Below are positions 38,225-58,642 of a stretch of 64,000 bases of DNA, one piece after another. Every line of letters begins with the position of its first letter. Positions within the stretch are counted from its first letter, which is position 1. Source of the DNA: Apostichopus japonicus (Eukaryota; Echinodermata; Holothuroidea; Aspidochirotida; Stichopodidae); NCBI RefSeq assembly GCF_037975245.1, contig NC_092572.1, positions 1,897,501-1,961,500 of the forward strand, in the 5' to 3' direction. The notes beneath the pieces are model-generated. The model was given only the letters and a program-made list of their open reading frames with translations, was not told where the DNA came from and searched no databases. A program made the translations under genes and the position numbers.

Positions 38225-41200
38225 CGTATTTTATTAGTATTTGCAATTTGTGTGTAATCTGGATCTTGCGAAAACCGAGGGTTGTAAAAGTCTACTGGAT
38301 TTTCAACCTTTGGTAAATAGCTAAGCAGACGGATCGGGTTATCATCATATATCTCCAACGAGTCGAGCTTTACCTGTTTGCATGAAATAATAGATTTACA
38401 TTTAATTACCATATTTCTATATATCTATATTAACGTCAGATGTGAATTAAAATAAATAGTTCTTTTATCTGAATTTTAAATAATGTAAACGACGCAGGGT
38501 AAATTCCATCATTTTCAGTTTCTTCTTTCTGGGATTTACTTAACTTCATAAGTACAAATATAATTCGGAGACTTTGATGCAACAAGATTTCTCTGTTGTA
38601 CCAAACGAGTAAAAAAGACACGGTTTTGTCTAAAATAATGTGTGTTTAACTCGTCAACATACAGTTTTATGTCTTAAACAAACAATCGCTTCGTTTTAAT
38701 TATATCGCAATGACAAAAAAATAAGATGAAAATTAGATCAATGTAGATATATAAACCACTTACACTTGTTTCATTGAGAGTCGTCAATAAAAGCAGTATC
38801 GCTTGTTTGTAGTAATCACTTGTGCTTTTTCTGAACACCAGCTTCCTCATTTGTAACTTTCTAGCATATAGTTTGTATTCCTCTTTGTCTTTTGTTCCTA
38901 CTTCTAGTAAACATGCTAATATATCAAAGTTTGTAGATTGCGTAATAAACGTGACGGTTTTACCCTCTTCAAAAAAATTGAAAAACTTTAGTTTTGTACT
39001 TCCGTTAGTATTTAAGTAGACTGACTGAAACAACTTAGCAATTAATGGAGAAATAGTGCGGTCAAGATTATCGTAAATGTTCTGATCCTTTTTAAAGTTA
39101 TCTAACATTTTTTGCAGAGGTGTTTCAGCAGCCCATCGTTGTCGTATTCCCTCTACAACTTTTAATATTTTCCACATTTTTCCATGCATCTCAATTCCGA
39201 AAAAGTCTTTCATTTGTTGTTTATTAAACCCCTGCAGTTTTACCCGAGTAGTATGTTCGTGAAAAAGTTCTTCATCATCGGAAGTTATCCAGATTTTCAT
39301 TTTCTCGTACTTGCTAACTTCAGGATCCAAAAGCTCTTCTACAGTTAGATTATGTTTATATACATTGTGAAGACTCGATGAAGTGATACTAAGCCTTGAC
39401 CAATTGTTAATTCCATCTAACATTACAATGCTTTTTTTACTTGTTAAATCATTGTGTAGTGTTTGGAAAGCTTCCTCAGATATTTTATATCTCAATTTTG
39501 TTAAGATTTCCTCCAATATATTAGCGCCTTTGGGAACATAATCAAGCTGAAGGTATATCAAAATATAATCTTGAAGAATTTCTCCATTCATCCACCTCCT
39601 TGCTATGTTCTGGAATAAGTGTGATTTGCCAATACCACGTTCTCCACAAAATAACACTCGTTTATAATGGTCGCCCCGGCAGAAATGGTGAAGAAGTATA
39701 TCGTCGTTGTTTGCTGCTATATTTCCTTGTCCACTTGTTATTTTATGCAACGTTATCTGGTAAGTGCTATCACTGCACCAAATTCCTCTTAAGGGAATGT
39801 AGCTCTGCTTTAAATCTCGTTTCAACGTACCTGTAATAGAATCGAACAATCGTAAACGTTTACAAAATTACATTGACTACTTTAATGATAGAGAAAAAAC
39901 CTAGCAAAAGCATGATACATAAGGAGACCTGAAGTATTCATTATAACACCCAATTAGCACGTCTCAACAACAGGAAGAAAACGGAACGAAAATTGGTATA
40001 CGTATGAACATGATAACTACTTAAGAGAAGTCACCTCTCGTATGGTAACACAGGGAACACATCGTATACGTGGTTGGGGAATTGCCCTACTGTGACATAA
40101 GCTAATATTAAGCCAGCTAATATGTATTTAGGGAACAACAACAAATTATAGTATGCAAAACTATTAAAACAGCTACCTTGTTTACGACACCACTTCCATA
40201 GTCCTAAGCAAAAGACCCCTGTTATTGGGATGCCACATATCACATCGATCAGAAATATGCTAGCCGTGATGATGTCTTCGTTAGCACGATTGTCTGATAA
40301 ATAAGATAGAAAGTCACTATTAAGAAGGCATTTATCCATCCACCAGCCATCCATCCAGCAAACCAGCCACATATACAAATACAAGTGATATTAACATGGT
40401 TACATCATACTGCTATCGTATTGTACCTTTTGCAGAGAAGCGCAAAAAAAAGAAGTGCAAATACTTATTAAATCGTTTCCCTTACGCTTCTGAAATGAAG
40501 ATGACATAACGATACAAAAATATGTTCAGATTTTGTAAACACACTATCCAGGAAGTCGAACAATTTTCTTATTATTGTTTAAGTAAACTGAAAATGCGTA
40601 ATACGAATCATTATCAAAGGGCTATAAACGTATTTAATTTGTAAGAAATGTCTTAAACTGTAGCTGTGCGCAGGGTGGATCACGTGGTTAATGTGCTCCT
40701 GTGTCACTCGTGTACACGTATGTTTGAATATATCTCATCCTATATTCCATGTATATATCCGTATATCTAGTTATCGGGTATCAGGTAATGTAGACATTTG
40801 CCTACTATGTACTACATTTTGTTTTGATAACTTAGTTGACTAATTACAGTATATTTACAGAATGGCCAATTGCATAAAACTTAACGTGCTTGCCGAACGG
40901 CAGGGAACTTCCTATCAACAGTAATTTCTAGAACATCAATATGTGCGGTCATACAGATACAACTAGACATGCACATATCTAATAGTGCTAATAATGATTC
41001 CGTTAGCAATGACGATGACATTGACGATGTGTTACATACATCGTGTAGTGCGAGGTTGGGTTGCTTGTATAACTTAAGCCCCTTAAATCATATATAAGAT
41101 TTTTTGATTAGCATGTTACGAGCTAGCTATGTATAAGCACGCATAAATGTCGTAAATTTTTCCTTTATATCTTGCAATGCATATATAATCCGATATGTTT

Positions 41201-42950
41201 ACATTTTCTGCATTTTGTTTACATATGTTCAAGACTGACTAATTGCAAAGTAACTACAATCAAAGAGAGATTCACTATTTACTGATATGACGTCATTCAC
41301 GTGACCAGCTCAACTCAAATTGCGGCAATTGTGCAATAGCGCATAGCTCAAGTCTCTAATTTCATACTGTCGATTCAATCTCCTAGTAAATAAAGTTACC
41401 ATCAAGAAAAAGGTGGGTGCAATAATACTACAATTTTAAAATGTGCAGAAATGTTAAAACGGGAGTTTATAAATAGCCTCTGTGAACATAAGTCGATGTC
41501 GCTTATACTCCAACAAATCGTTAGCAATCAATGCAAGCTGATGCATATTGGTAGTAGTAAACTTAAATGTGAGGAGTTGCAGGAGGTTTTCAATTGTTGA
41601 AAGAGACCTAGGTATCTACATTGACTCATCTTTGCAACCTTTTAAACATTGTCGCGAAGCTGCTAAAAGAGGAAATAGGGTCTTAGGTATGATCAAGAGG
41701 AACTTCAGTTTTCTTAAAGAGGACATAGTTGTTAGGCTATATAAGTAGTTGGTTAGGCCTCATATCGAGTATGCTGAGCAAGCTTGGAAACCATATTTTA
41801 CTAAGGATAAGGAAGTACGCAAAGAGGTCCAGAGGAGGGCTGTTAGGATGAATAGTTCTTTAAAGGGTGTTTCTTATTATATGCGGTTACAAATGTTGAA
41901 TCTCACCACACTAGAGCTTAGGAGGTTACGTGGTGACTTAATTCAGGTTTTCAAGCTTGTGTATGGTTTTGACAATTGATCCTTCACTGACTTTTTCATG
42001 TTTGCTAATAGTAGTTGTACCAGAGGTCATTGTCTTAAACTCCAAAAGACACAAAGTAGGATTAATAATCGGCATATTTTTTTTATTAGGGTTGTGAATG
42101 AGTGGAACGATTTGCCTGAGAAAGTTGTACTTGCAAGTAGTGTCAATGGGTTTAAGAATGCTTTGGACAAGCACTTTAAGCATTGTAATCGGGTCTGAGT
42201 GTTTGTCTTCAGTTTTTTTCCTTTCCATAGGGTCATTGATGGGGACTTGAGTGTCCGTCCTGATCCTATATTTCTACTAAACTAAACTAATAGGAAGCAT
42301 TAATCTATTAAACTTATATTTAAAAAATGGCCAAATAGGCGTTAAAAAGATAATTTACAAAAGAAAAGTCTGGTCTCATACCTACTTCTGCTACCATCGT
42401 CGTCATTGACGACATATGTCACGTGTGTTCCATTACATGTTTCTCTAGATAGGCATATGCCAAAGCAATGCTACACACTACAGATAAAACAAATCTAGCA
42501 ACTGATTCTATTTTATAAACATGTCCAATCTTAGTCATTTATAAACTCGACGACCATGCAAAATTGTTCTGACCATGATCTGAAATATAGTCTTGCCTAT
42601 ATCAAGCTACGATTAAACAGGAAGTTTGACAGAATGTACATGTGACTAATATAAAAACTTACCAAATGCACTTTGAATAGACATCTCTCCGTTGGTAATC
42701 TTCTGTTTAACTTTGTAGACTACAGTTTTAAACATAAAAGAAGTATATGTGTTATTATCCTTCTTGGTTTCTAGAGATGTCTCGCTGTATGTTGCTCGAG
42801 TTATTGTCACATTCGAAGACAAATGTTTGTTTAGGGACACTGTGTTAAAGTAACACGTTAAGCTGCTAGGTTGGGAAGTTTGAACTGTTATGATGAACTC
42901 GCCACAGGTATGGTCATATGTAAGCGCTATCACAGGTAATGTTGGAGTCA
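38225..42950 (-). CDS. Ig-TM-NACHT receptor 2 (5' part not found)
   Basis: Minus-strand exons: 42950-42663 (Ig-like, homologous to the second Ig of gene 1), 40293-40177 (TM helix ending in basic KWCRKQ), 39830-38764 (NACHT) and 38373-38225. All junction phases (1,1,0,2) equal those of gene 1, and all four exons are open. The NACHT part has Walker A GERGIGKSHL, SIVMLDG, and SPLIAKLF. The sensor-like strand is KIWITSDDEE, so the Arg of KLWVTSRN in gene 1 is lost. In the Ig domain the first Cys (SLTCYF) is kept, but the strand-F Cys (HCSVYY in gene 1) is missing. Neither a signal-peptide exon nor a first Ig exon could be found between 42951 and 45226. They may be lost, very diverged or disrupted. 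The donor after 38225 shows that at least one more 3' exon exists. Confidence 0.8.
41500..42290 (+). mobile_element. 5'-truncated LINE fragment (CR1-like), RT C-terminal part and 3' tail
   Basis: Plus frames read KLMHIGSSKLK, DLGIYIDSSLQP, NRVLGMIKRNFSF, VRPHIEYAEQAW, EVQRRAVRM and RRLRGDLIQVFKL. This is the typical order of the thumb/C-terminal region of CR1-type non-LTR reverse transcriptases, here with a few stops and frameshifts (for example at 41746-41748). The fragment ends in a short ACTAA-type repeat at 42274-42290, consistent with the short 3' repeats of CR1 elements. It lies in the intron between the Ig and TM exons of NACHT gene 2, in the opposite orientation. Confidence 0.88.
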
Positions 42951-43774
42951 CTATTGAAAAAGGTAAGAAAGAAACAACAGTCAGTATTTCGTGTTGATAA
43001 TTTCCAACGATTTTTTAAGCAATCTACTTTAGCCACCGAAGTATGCGTTAAACATTAAAAACACTTTACCACACAATTTCAATAACTTGCATAAATTTGT
43101 GTAAATTTTTCCCCGTTGAAATCCATTGAACATTTGTTCTTTAAGCTTTTACGTGAATTAATGCAATATTAATATGTAGATTCTGGTGTTCACCAAAACT
43201 TGTGGGTATCCACCATTTTTTCAGTTTGATATGTGCATAATGGCCAAAGTATACGGTTTCCCCCTTTTGTGTTATTTTCAAAAAGGTTAAAGTTTAGAGT
43301 CCTTCGGCATTACGTTAAGTATGTTGTATGTTTATGAAAACGCTTTTTGTTTGAAAACATAATCAGTTAACCTGTTTTTTCTTTTTTTATCTTCTGCGCT
43401 TTGTTTCTTAAGGTCAATTGCCATTGCATTATATTTCCCGGAATATTGTCCCCAAATATTGAGCCCGTCGGTGCCATGGTCAAGGAATACAGCCATTTTC
43501 AAAAAAAGCTTCTTTGCACAAACAAAGTTTGATATTTAACTTTTTTACATCATGTGGACTTTTAATATTTGTTTACATCTGTTTTTTTTTAATATTTTAT
43601 CAAATAGTATGATACTCTATATAAGTGGGAAGGCTTCGACAATTTTGTAATATTTTCTACGTATTTGGTATTTCTTCTTTACATATAAAGAAATGCACAT
43701 GTTCTTGCTACCAAGATAACGCTTATAAGATTGCATGTAAATTCAATACAAACCTATCATAAAATATCATGCCG

Positions 43775-43842
<68 letters not shown>

Positions 43843-45106
43843 TGTGTGTATGTATGTATCAATCTATCTATATAGAAAACGTGGAATGTACAAGAAAACG
43901 CTTTTTATTTGGAAATTTAATTGGGTAACCTGTTATGAAACTCAACGCATAATTCGATGTGCGGCGTAACGACTTGAACATTTTAAAATTCAATCAGTTA
44001 CAGTTATCAGAAAAGAACACCAAGAAAAGAAATGAAAATGAAAATAAAGGAAACAAAATTTTATTATAATCATAATAGTTATAGTTACCGTTATCACTTA
44101 AGTCATCTTCGCCTTCGTCCTCAAGTTAACCAAAACTATTAACGTCGCTACCAATACTACCGTTACATTGTCACCAAACAAACTTCTGATTGATTTATTC
44201 AGTGATAATTCCACATCCAATATAATTTGAATTGTAAAGATATTAACAAACTATACTCTGAAAGAAACATGTCTGACACATCTGAACATCATTGTAACCA
44301 TAAGTTATTGCTGAATTGTGTCGAAGGATGAATAGGCGGTGCTTACTTTGACTTTTTTTATATCAACATCTTGATTACACTTTATAAAATTCAAAATTAT
44401 GAGTTAGTGGTAGTTGTTGAACATTAACAGAAATATCTCTGACTTACTTCTGCGCCAATCGGTAGTATATTAGAAGTGCCACAACAGAAGTTTGTCATTT
44501 TGACGTTTCTAATTAGTGACAACCATTTTGTTTTCTATGCAACCTCTCTTATTATTTCGAAAATTAGATAATTTGTCGATATAGCATCTCTGGTTCATTA
44601 GGATAGATAAATAGTGTACGTATTATAAGTAACCTTGAAAAACCTATTCGACGACGTCAGTTGAGAACAGAAAGTTTACAATTTCCTGTTCTTCCTTGCT
44701 TGGACCTTACCTTTAGTCGGGTACATCAAATGAGATGTTGTCATAAAAGTTAGGGAGATTTGCTATTTTGCTACTTCAAGATTACTAGACAAAAAAAATG
44801 TTGAATTCGTTACCTAACGGAACGACATACAGTTCATAACATTTCTGAAACTCTTGTATGGATCCAAGAACTGTAACATAATAATTAATCTGGCATTATT
44901 AGCTATGAGTGGATGACTGTACCAAGTCCTACTTATAAATGTGCTCTGAGAAACGTTTCTGCAGGTCATAAACGCAACAAAAAAAAGTATTTCATTCGAT
45001 CTATGATAATAAAATCATACACTAAAGTTAATCAATGCATCGACCGCTAGGAACGTTAGTAAAAAAGTAGTTAATAATAAATCACATGATAGTTGACAGT
45101 CTCTGT
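42951..45106. other. Intergenic region between NACHT gene 2 and pseudokinase gene 2
   Basis: The two genes diverge across about 2.3 kb. This holds a (TA)n tract at 43778-43839 and AT-rich sequence. A minus-strand open stretch at about 43495-43390 reads NIWGQYSGKYNAMAIDLK but has no recognised family. Missing 5' exons of NACHT gene 2 were searched for here without success. Confidence 0.5.
43778..43839. repeat. (TA)n microsatellite
   Basis: About 31 uninterrupted TA dinucleotides. The Tyr-Ile repeat frame that crosses it is an artefact. Confidence 0.95.
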
Positions 45107-45226
45107 TATAACGCGTCACTGAATGAAACTATTACTAATCTGATTTCACTTTTACATCATTACATGATAATATTTTCTGATAATCACTTTTGTCGGATAC
45201 ACAGTGTTTGCATTACCAAGAACACA
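45107..45226 (+). promoter_or_regulatory. Conserved upstream region of pseudokinase gene 2 with an IRF/ISRE-like site
   Basis: This region aligns with 6772-6904 upstream of the paralogous gene. CTGATTTCACTTTTACAT at 45140-45157 is identical in both, and it lies 70 bases before the start codon here against 81 in the paralogue. The GTTATAACGCGTCA block at about 45107-45120 is also shared. Because NACHT gene 2 points the other way, the region may belong to a shared divergent promoter, although the likely start of that gene is not known. Confidence 0.5.
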
Positions 45227-51964
<6,738 letters not shown>

Positions 51965-54900
51965 TGTTAATTGCGCTTGATTTAATGGTATGGAGCAATA
52001 TCTTTTTGCTCCTACCAATGTTTCAGAAAATTATTAATGGCTTGTACATAACGCATTGTATTACTTCGTTTTCTTCCAGAAATGTCAAGACTGTAATTAC
52101 TCAGAAATACCGAAGTGATTCTATGTCGATCGTTAAATCAGTGAATGGTGTTTATATATCGACGAGTCTTGACTTCCTCGTCTGAAGTTTCAAATTATCG
52201 TAAAATCTTCTTCGGGAAAAAAAAAAAAACATGGGATTGAACTATTTACCTACTGGGATAATCCGAGAGACCAGCATAACATACAAAAACGCCAGGCTTG
52301 TTTTGCTTTGTTTTGCTTCAGTAACGTGAACAACAGTATATAAGTCACTGTCTGCCAACCATACCCACACTTTAAGGAATTTTGGAAGACGCTTATTGCT
52401 TTGTACTGATACTGCAATGGTTAATATTTATATCTATCAGATAATCGATGGAAGGTATCTGTACTACTGTAAATCATGGTAGTTTTCGGCTTCTTAACTG
52501 TATCTATCAATAGTAACATTATATGGAGGTCATAAGTGCAACAACGCAACCTACATCTGTGAAAGTGTACACATTAAGATTTGTTTCTAGGTAGTACTAA
52601 ATTATGTCAAAATGTGTATAATCGAAGGAAGATCCCTCTTTGGAATAACACAGAGAAATGAGAGTTTATCTTTATTCAATGTGTGGTTAGATATCAGTGG
52701 TGCCCTGTACAAAACGACATACGTCATTAACTCAGTACAGAGCAATCTCGCAAGTAACTTCAAAGTATCTAGTTTAAGGTCATTACATAAAATAAGAGAC
52801 AACCTAGCTACCTGTAAAATACAATGCTCTTGTTATGCTTAGGTATCAACAAAAATCTACTGACTTAGATTCACTAGGAGAGTTTATTTTCATAAATATA
52901 TGATGAAATTGGTTACGACTGATCCAGTTGTTCTATAATTGTAATTTGCTCACGTCATTATTTGACGTGGCAGTCATACGTTAATGATTTTCTGACTGCT
53001 TAGACGTATGAATAAATGGAAAACCAAAAGTGAAACAAGCATTTTATGAAATATCAAAGTTCAAATGAACAGAGTGTTTCAAGTTGTAATTAATCATTGA
53101 TACGCCAATTGAAAGCAGATAAGATATTAAACCTAACCCGATTTAGTATAATCTATAAAATACGGTTTCATGACGCATGGTGAAAGAACTACTACCTCAC
53201 TATGCGCAGAACATTGCAGTGTTTGCAAATTAATAGAAGATTATGTGTAAAACTTATACGCAATAACGCAAAAATATAACTAAATTACAGAATTTACCAA
53301 CAACAAGAAAACATTACCGCTGTAGGTATGTCTAATGTTCACGTTACTTTCAGCAACGATCAATATGACAAATTATCGTTGACAATTACGAATTAGTGTG
53401 TACAAAGCCCATTGCATTTACCACTGAACATATATATTTTCCACAATTCCCTCTAACATTACATTTTAAAACATACTGAGTAGCTAATAAATATGATTAC
53501 GCCACAACAGCAGTTATTATAATTTATTGAGGTTAAGATGACTTACCAACAACGTTGCGTTCTGTCTGAAACCGATGATTAACAAAGATGTTATGTCGTC
53601 TTGCACGCAAACTATCGTACGTGCAGTTTACGGTAAATAGTGTTTCTTTGTGCGGCTTATCAATACTTGAACTTTGGATTGTAGATTATAAAGCCTGGTA
53701 TAGCATAGACTTTTCTTCATTTATGGCAAACAAGTCTGTGATATAGATAATAAAATATGTTTACTTAGTGTTCGAGTTGTGTAAACCACCGATTATAAAT
53801 AACATTACGAGATATTTATGAAGTAAGGTTTGACTTTTAGGTAAATTATTCGTAGCATAATACATACATATTTCTTACGTTAGGTTTGGTAGACTTTTGA
53901 TAGACTATTCGGTTCCATAGAAGTTCATTGGTTTGACTGTTTATATTGACATGATATTCCTTTCTAATGTAATCACACGTGAACCTTTCCGGTTAACGCA
54001 ATTATTAAAATCATGGAAATCATAATACTTAACATTAAACACATTAATATTCGAATCGGTTTAAGAATTATCAGGATTGTACACCAAGAACGCTCCATGT
54101 ACAAAATGGATAGTATTACAAACATTATCGAACTGAGAGAACTATTTTGTCGTTTAGTTCGAAACGTTCACAGTTTTAACATAATGAAAACGTTAGCCCA
54201 ACCACGGTACTGCATTTAACGTCACCCCCTGATGATATTAGCAAATACAGGACCAAAATCGTCATCACTGAGAAACATTAACTTCATATTTATAACATGG
54301 AGGTAACTACTAATTGGGTGAAAACATCAAATATATTTAGACTGTATGTACACTACAATTTTTTTGCAATAGATTTACGCCGTCGACGCCTACCAGATCT
54401 GTTAACGAAGTTAGAAGGTTATAATTATTTGTTTGGTGCAATGTGTTTTGTTTAGAACTCATAAAGTTATATTCCTCAGTTGCAAAAAGGAAGATGAGTA
54501 TATCTTCATATACATTCAATGTTTAATGACTGCGTTACTCGTTCCAGACGCTTTTGATGATCAATGTAAAATATAGCTATATAATGAATCAACGAAGTAT
54601 ACTTTTCTCAGTTTCATACAAACAACACTTCTTAAGAGCTGACGTTTCTAATGACAAATCAATGCCTTGATGACAACGTATACGCCAAATTATGCTCTCT
54701 AAAGTCATCTTTCAAGCGACAAATAATATGAGAGGTTTGTAAAGATGGATCAAACAAAAATGGGATCAAGCTCCTGACAGTAGTATAATGGTGAACATGA
54801 AACAGATTTTACCTTTTATAATATATTATAAGCAGGTTTAAACGCTCATCAAATAATGAAAGTGCATATATAATCAGTTCAAGTGGACAAAACCATTTTT

Positions 54901-57900
54901 TTTAACGAAACAATGGAACTATACCATAAGCTCTTTTAATACTTTATAGTTTGTCCTTCAGCAATGAGTGTTACGAGTTATATCGCAATCTATAGTCACG
55001 ATGGGAACGTAGATGACAGATATATTCGATGCAGGAACACCTGGTCTACAGAGATATTCCGATGCAATATAGTTAGATGTAACTTAATATGTTTGTACAT
55101 TCTTCTAGTTAAGGCTTTTTAGAAAGGACGTGTAACAGATTTTTTTTTTTTAACTCATTCCCGATTACATATTTTTCTAACCGCATATAAATCGTTCTTA
55201 CCTCATTACGACTTTTACGATACCAATACGAACAATGTAGTTCTATTGCTAGTTTCTTACATTGTCATAAATCAGTATGTTCCGTTGACAAAGCACCTCA
55301 AAACTAATTAATTAAATACACATTAATTACAGACAAATGTACTCATGTTCTCTGTTTTCTTCTTGTTATTGTAATTTTTGTCGTGTATTTATTTTATGTA
55401 ATGTAGGGTTACTGCATATCTGCTCATATGAGCTACTATTCAGCTTCTCCTTCGATAGTATTCTCATAAACGTTTAATATAATACCCGTTGGACCGGTTT
55501 GACAAATAAATGTGTAAACTTTAAGCATTTGACGTCAACTTCACTAAGTGTGACGACATAATAATGGGTTGTTTTAAAAGTCAACCGTACTAATGAATGC
55601 GGACCGGTGAAGCTCTACTAGTATGGGATATGTTTTTAATTTCGAGGACAGTGAATAAATGCCTTCCTCTCCCTTGCATCCCTTGCTGTCGTTCTGTCCA
55701 CTGAATAATTGCCTGCTGTCGTGTTCCAAATTTTATATGAGACAGTCAGCGTCCTAGTTGTGATTATTGTATCAAACGTCGGTCTCAAATCAACGGCAAG
55801 TCGTTATAAACATTGGAGGTTGATATCAGTGTGATCATCTGCCCATGAACGTAAGCCTTGAGTAACAATACACAGATAACAACGACAAAATTGATCTCTA
55901 GTTGTGTAACTCTCGTCTTCGTTCCCATATGTGTATAATATGAAGCTAACAATATGATATCCTACGAGGTTGTGAAATACATTCCGCTGAAGTTGAATTC
56001 TTTCCGGAAACGTATTACTGCGCATGTAAATCGCTTCACGGGCACAGAGTATATGCAGGAGATTCGGCTGAGCACCCCACAGTTCCCAGAAAGGGTTGAA
56101 TGATACTTTAAATATCTTCATTTTCCTAACACGTTTTGTGCATTCACGTCAATACGAAAAATCACCAAAAGCTAACGCTTCGCCACTTGGACCCCAGGGG
56201 CTTTGAAATACATCCCATAGAGATTTAATTTCTTTGGCCTGAATTTGTTACTGTGTTTAAACTGACTAAAAGACATCAAGAAATATTTAATCATACTGCA
56301 GCTTGCCGGGGTTTTGGTTCAAGGGCTCTGAGATACATTCAATGGAATCTTCGAATTAACAGATTCTTCTCATTTCCAGTCGATACGGTATGCACTAGTT
56401 ATTAGACAGTATGCCACTTTTGATGCACTGAAGCCGCGCTCAGAAAAGATACTTGGTCTTGAGCTTGCTATACACCCTATATCCCTTGACAAAAATGTAA
56501 ATGCCTTTCACTAGTATTAGCTCTAGATTAAAAGCAGACATATTGCTAGTTAAAAATAATCAGAACACAGAGAAAAAACACCCCATTTTATCAGAACAGG
56601 GAAATATTTTGCGAAAGGGAAACAGGAACGAATCGATGCGGTAATCAATGAAGCGTGAATGTGAAACTTACTGAGCTGTAGAAAAACAGTTATGATTGAA
56701 GCTGAACACAAATAAAGTTAATAATATGATTTCTTGCCTCCACATAAAAGGACAATGAAGTGAAATGAAGAATGAAGTTAGCAGACACCATGAATGAGTC
56801 ACATGTTATATAGTTATGTTAATAGCTATGAAATATAATTGAATGGCGGTTCATTCGACTTCTTTCCAATTGAATGAGTGATTATTATGTCCTATGTATG
56901 AATCCTAGAAGGAGAGGACAGAGTGCTGGGTGGCAAGTTGGCAGGAGTGTTTTCTGTCAACATTTGTGGATATACATAACGTTATTCTATTAATTATTGA
57001 ATGAGTGGCTAATTAGTTTTAATATATTATCAGCGGGGAATCTTTGGAGTGTTGACTCTTCTTGCTTCCCTAATAATAGTACAGATACAACGGTTATAAA
57101 ATCTTTAGTGAAGATCTAATTTACTAAGTTCAGCAAACAGTTTTTACAGATAAGAACAAACATGTTTGTCATATTAGCAAAGTGACTTTACTTGTGTCAT
57201 TGCTCTTAGAGGAAATATGAATAGAGGGCGAACATCAGGGTGAATTTTATAGGACGTGTGTTAGTCGTGCTCTGAATTCTCGAATTCTAAATGACCGACC
57301 TTTAGCCTGAGTCGCAACCTAAACTCGTCTGGGTCCTTCAACACCGGTGTACAGCACAGTACATTGTTTTAATGACATACACATAATATGTTACTGTCGA
57401 TATTCTTTCAACGTTGCGAATTTGTCAGGCGATTAAACAAGTACTATTTGGTTGGATAGGGAAATTGTGGTTTGAGATTAGCTTTTACCGTTATGTCAAC
57501 TAGTTTCATCTCCATGCACGGTTAAGATACAAACCCGAATGGTTTAAATTACCAATTTTGTATTACCATGGTTTAGTCATGTATACGGTTAAGTAGGTGT
57601 ATGTTCGAAATAGCAGAGGTGGATGGTAAGCAACGCTATCCTGATATAGTGTAGGTCTACCGTGGATCTGTATCAGAAATTTTCTCCGCAGTAGTCATAC
57701 ATATTCCATCACTCATAACCCTGACTCACATTATCCTGTATGTTAAATTTGAGTGCAAACAATAATATACCATATTCACTTGTACTCCAAAGTTTACCCA
57801 CATTTGTTAATCTGTTTATATAATAAATCAAAAAAAAAAATATTGGACTTGTTCGTTGCAATAACTGCATTGAAAAATAAGTAGTTCATGAAGTTGCAGA

Positions 57901-58642
57901 TTTTATTTCAAATGTTGGTTATATGACGACTATGTCGTCACGACAAGCTTTTTCGCACATATTTTCCAAGTTCAACTGACCACGTGATCATTGATGTTCT
58001 CCATTATACAAAACTATTGTTCATAATTTTATATCCTAGCTAAATGGTTATAATAATAACGAATTCTAATTTTGGCATGCGCGTAATGTTCATACTTTTG
58101 GTGTTGTTATTTGTCATAAATCGCAGACAAACTACACCTTTTGCATAGCTGTATATGACATTGTCCCATACAGTTTATAATTACATATTGATGCCTTTCT
58201 TATAAATTAATCTTCGAAACAACTCCCTCTGCCCAAGGATCCTTAGTCGTTAATATATTGTCAATAACACCTAACTTACCAACTGTATCTAACTAAGGCA
58301 TAATCTTTGAAACACTAAATTTAACGGCGTGATCGCAATCGATCGCTAAGCTAGAATTTTTCTTCAGCTTAACAAAATTGGTGGCGCTATGAAGCAAACC
58401 ACGACGCTAGACAACGAGATTACAGTTTTAGGAGGAAATGAGCGACAATTTTTGTAAGAACTCTCCCATACACCTAACACACACAACTTACAAACACCTC
58501 ACACAAACGGCCACCTCAAAAACTTACCACCCTTTTCTCTCCCACCTAAAACTAGAATCTTGGTCAGCAGTCGAGGCAACCGGCAATAGGAAGTAGAATT
58601 AGCTTGTGGCGATTTATGCAATATTATTAAATAATATTATGA
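51965..58642. other. Gene-free intergenic region
   Basis: No coding exon with recognised similarity was found. It includes the partner of the 3000-3560 sequence (about 54200-54720) and three related short blocks at 55965-56370. The 105-codon minus frame at 55804-56121 overlaps one of those blocks and shows no similarity. Confidence 0.5.
55965..56370 (+). repeat. Three diverged copies of a ~45-bp block
   Basis: Related blocks begin at about 55968, 56203 and 56319. Each has a G-rich start, then (T/C)TG(A/T)(A/G)ATACAT(T/C)C, an (A/T)GA stretch and TT(A/C)GAATT or TTTAATTTC. Spacings are about 235 and 115 bases. Similarity is modest and purpose unknown. Confidence 0.4.

Noticed and set aside
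41938..42236. Minus-strand frames opposite the LINE fragment
   Set aside because: They are antisense shadows of the plus-strand reverse-transcriptase C-terminus.
55804..56121. 105-codon minus-strand frame
   Set aside because: No similarity or splice context, and it overlaps a repeated block.
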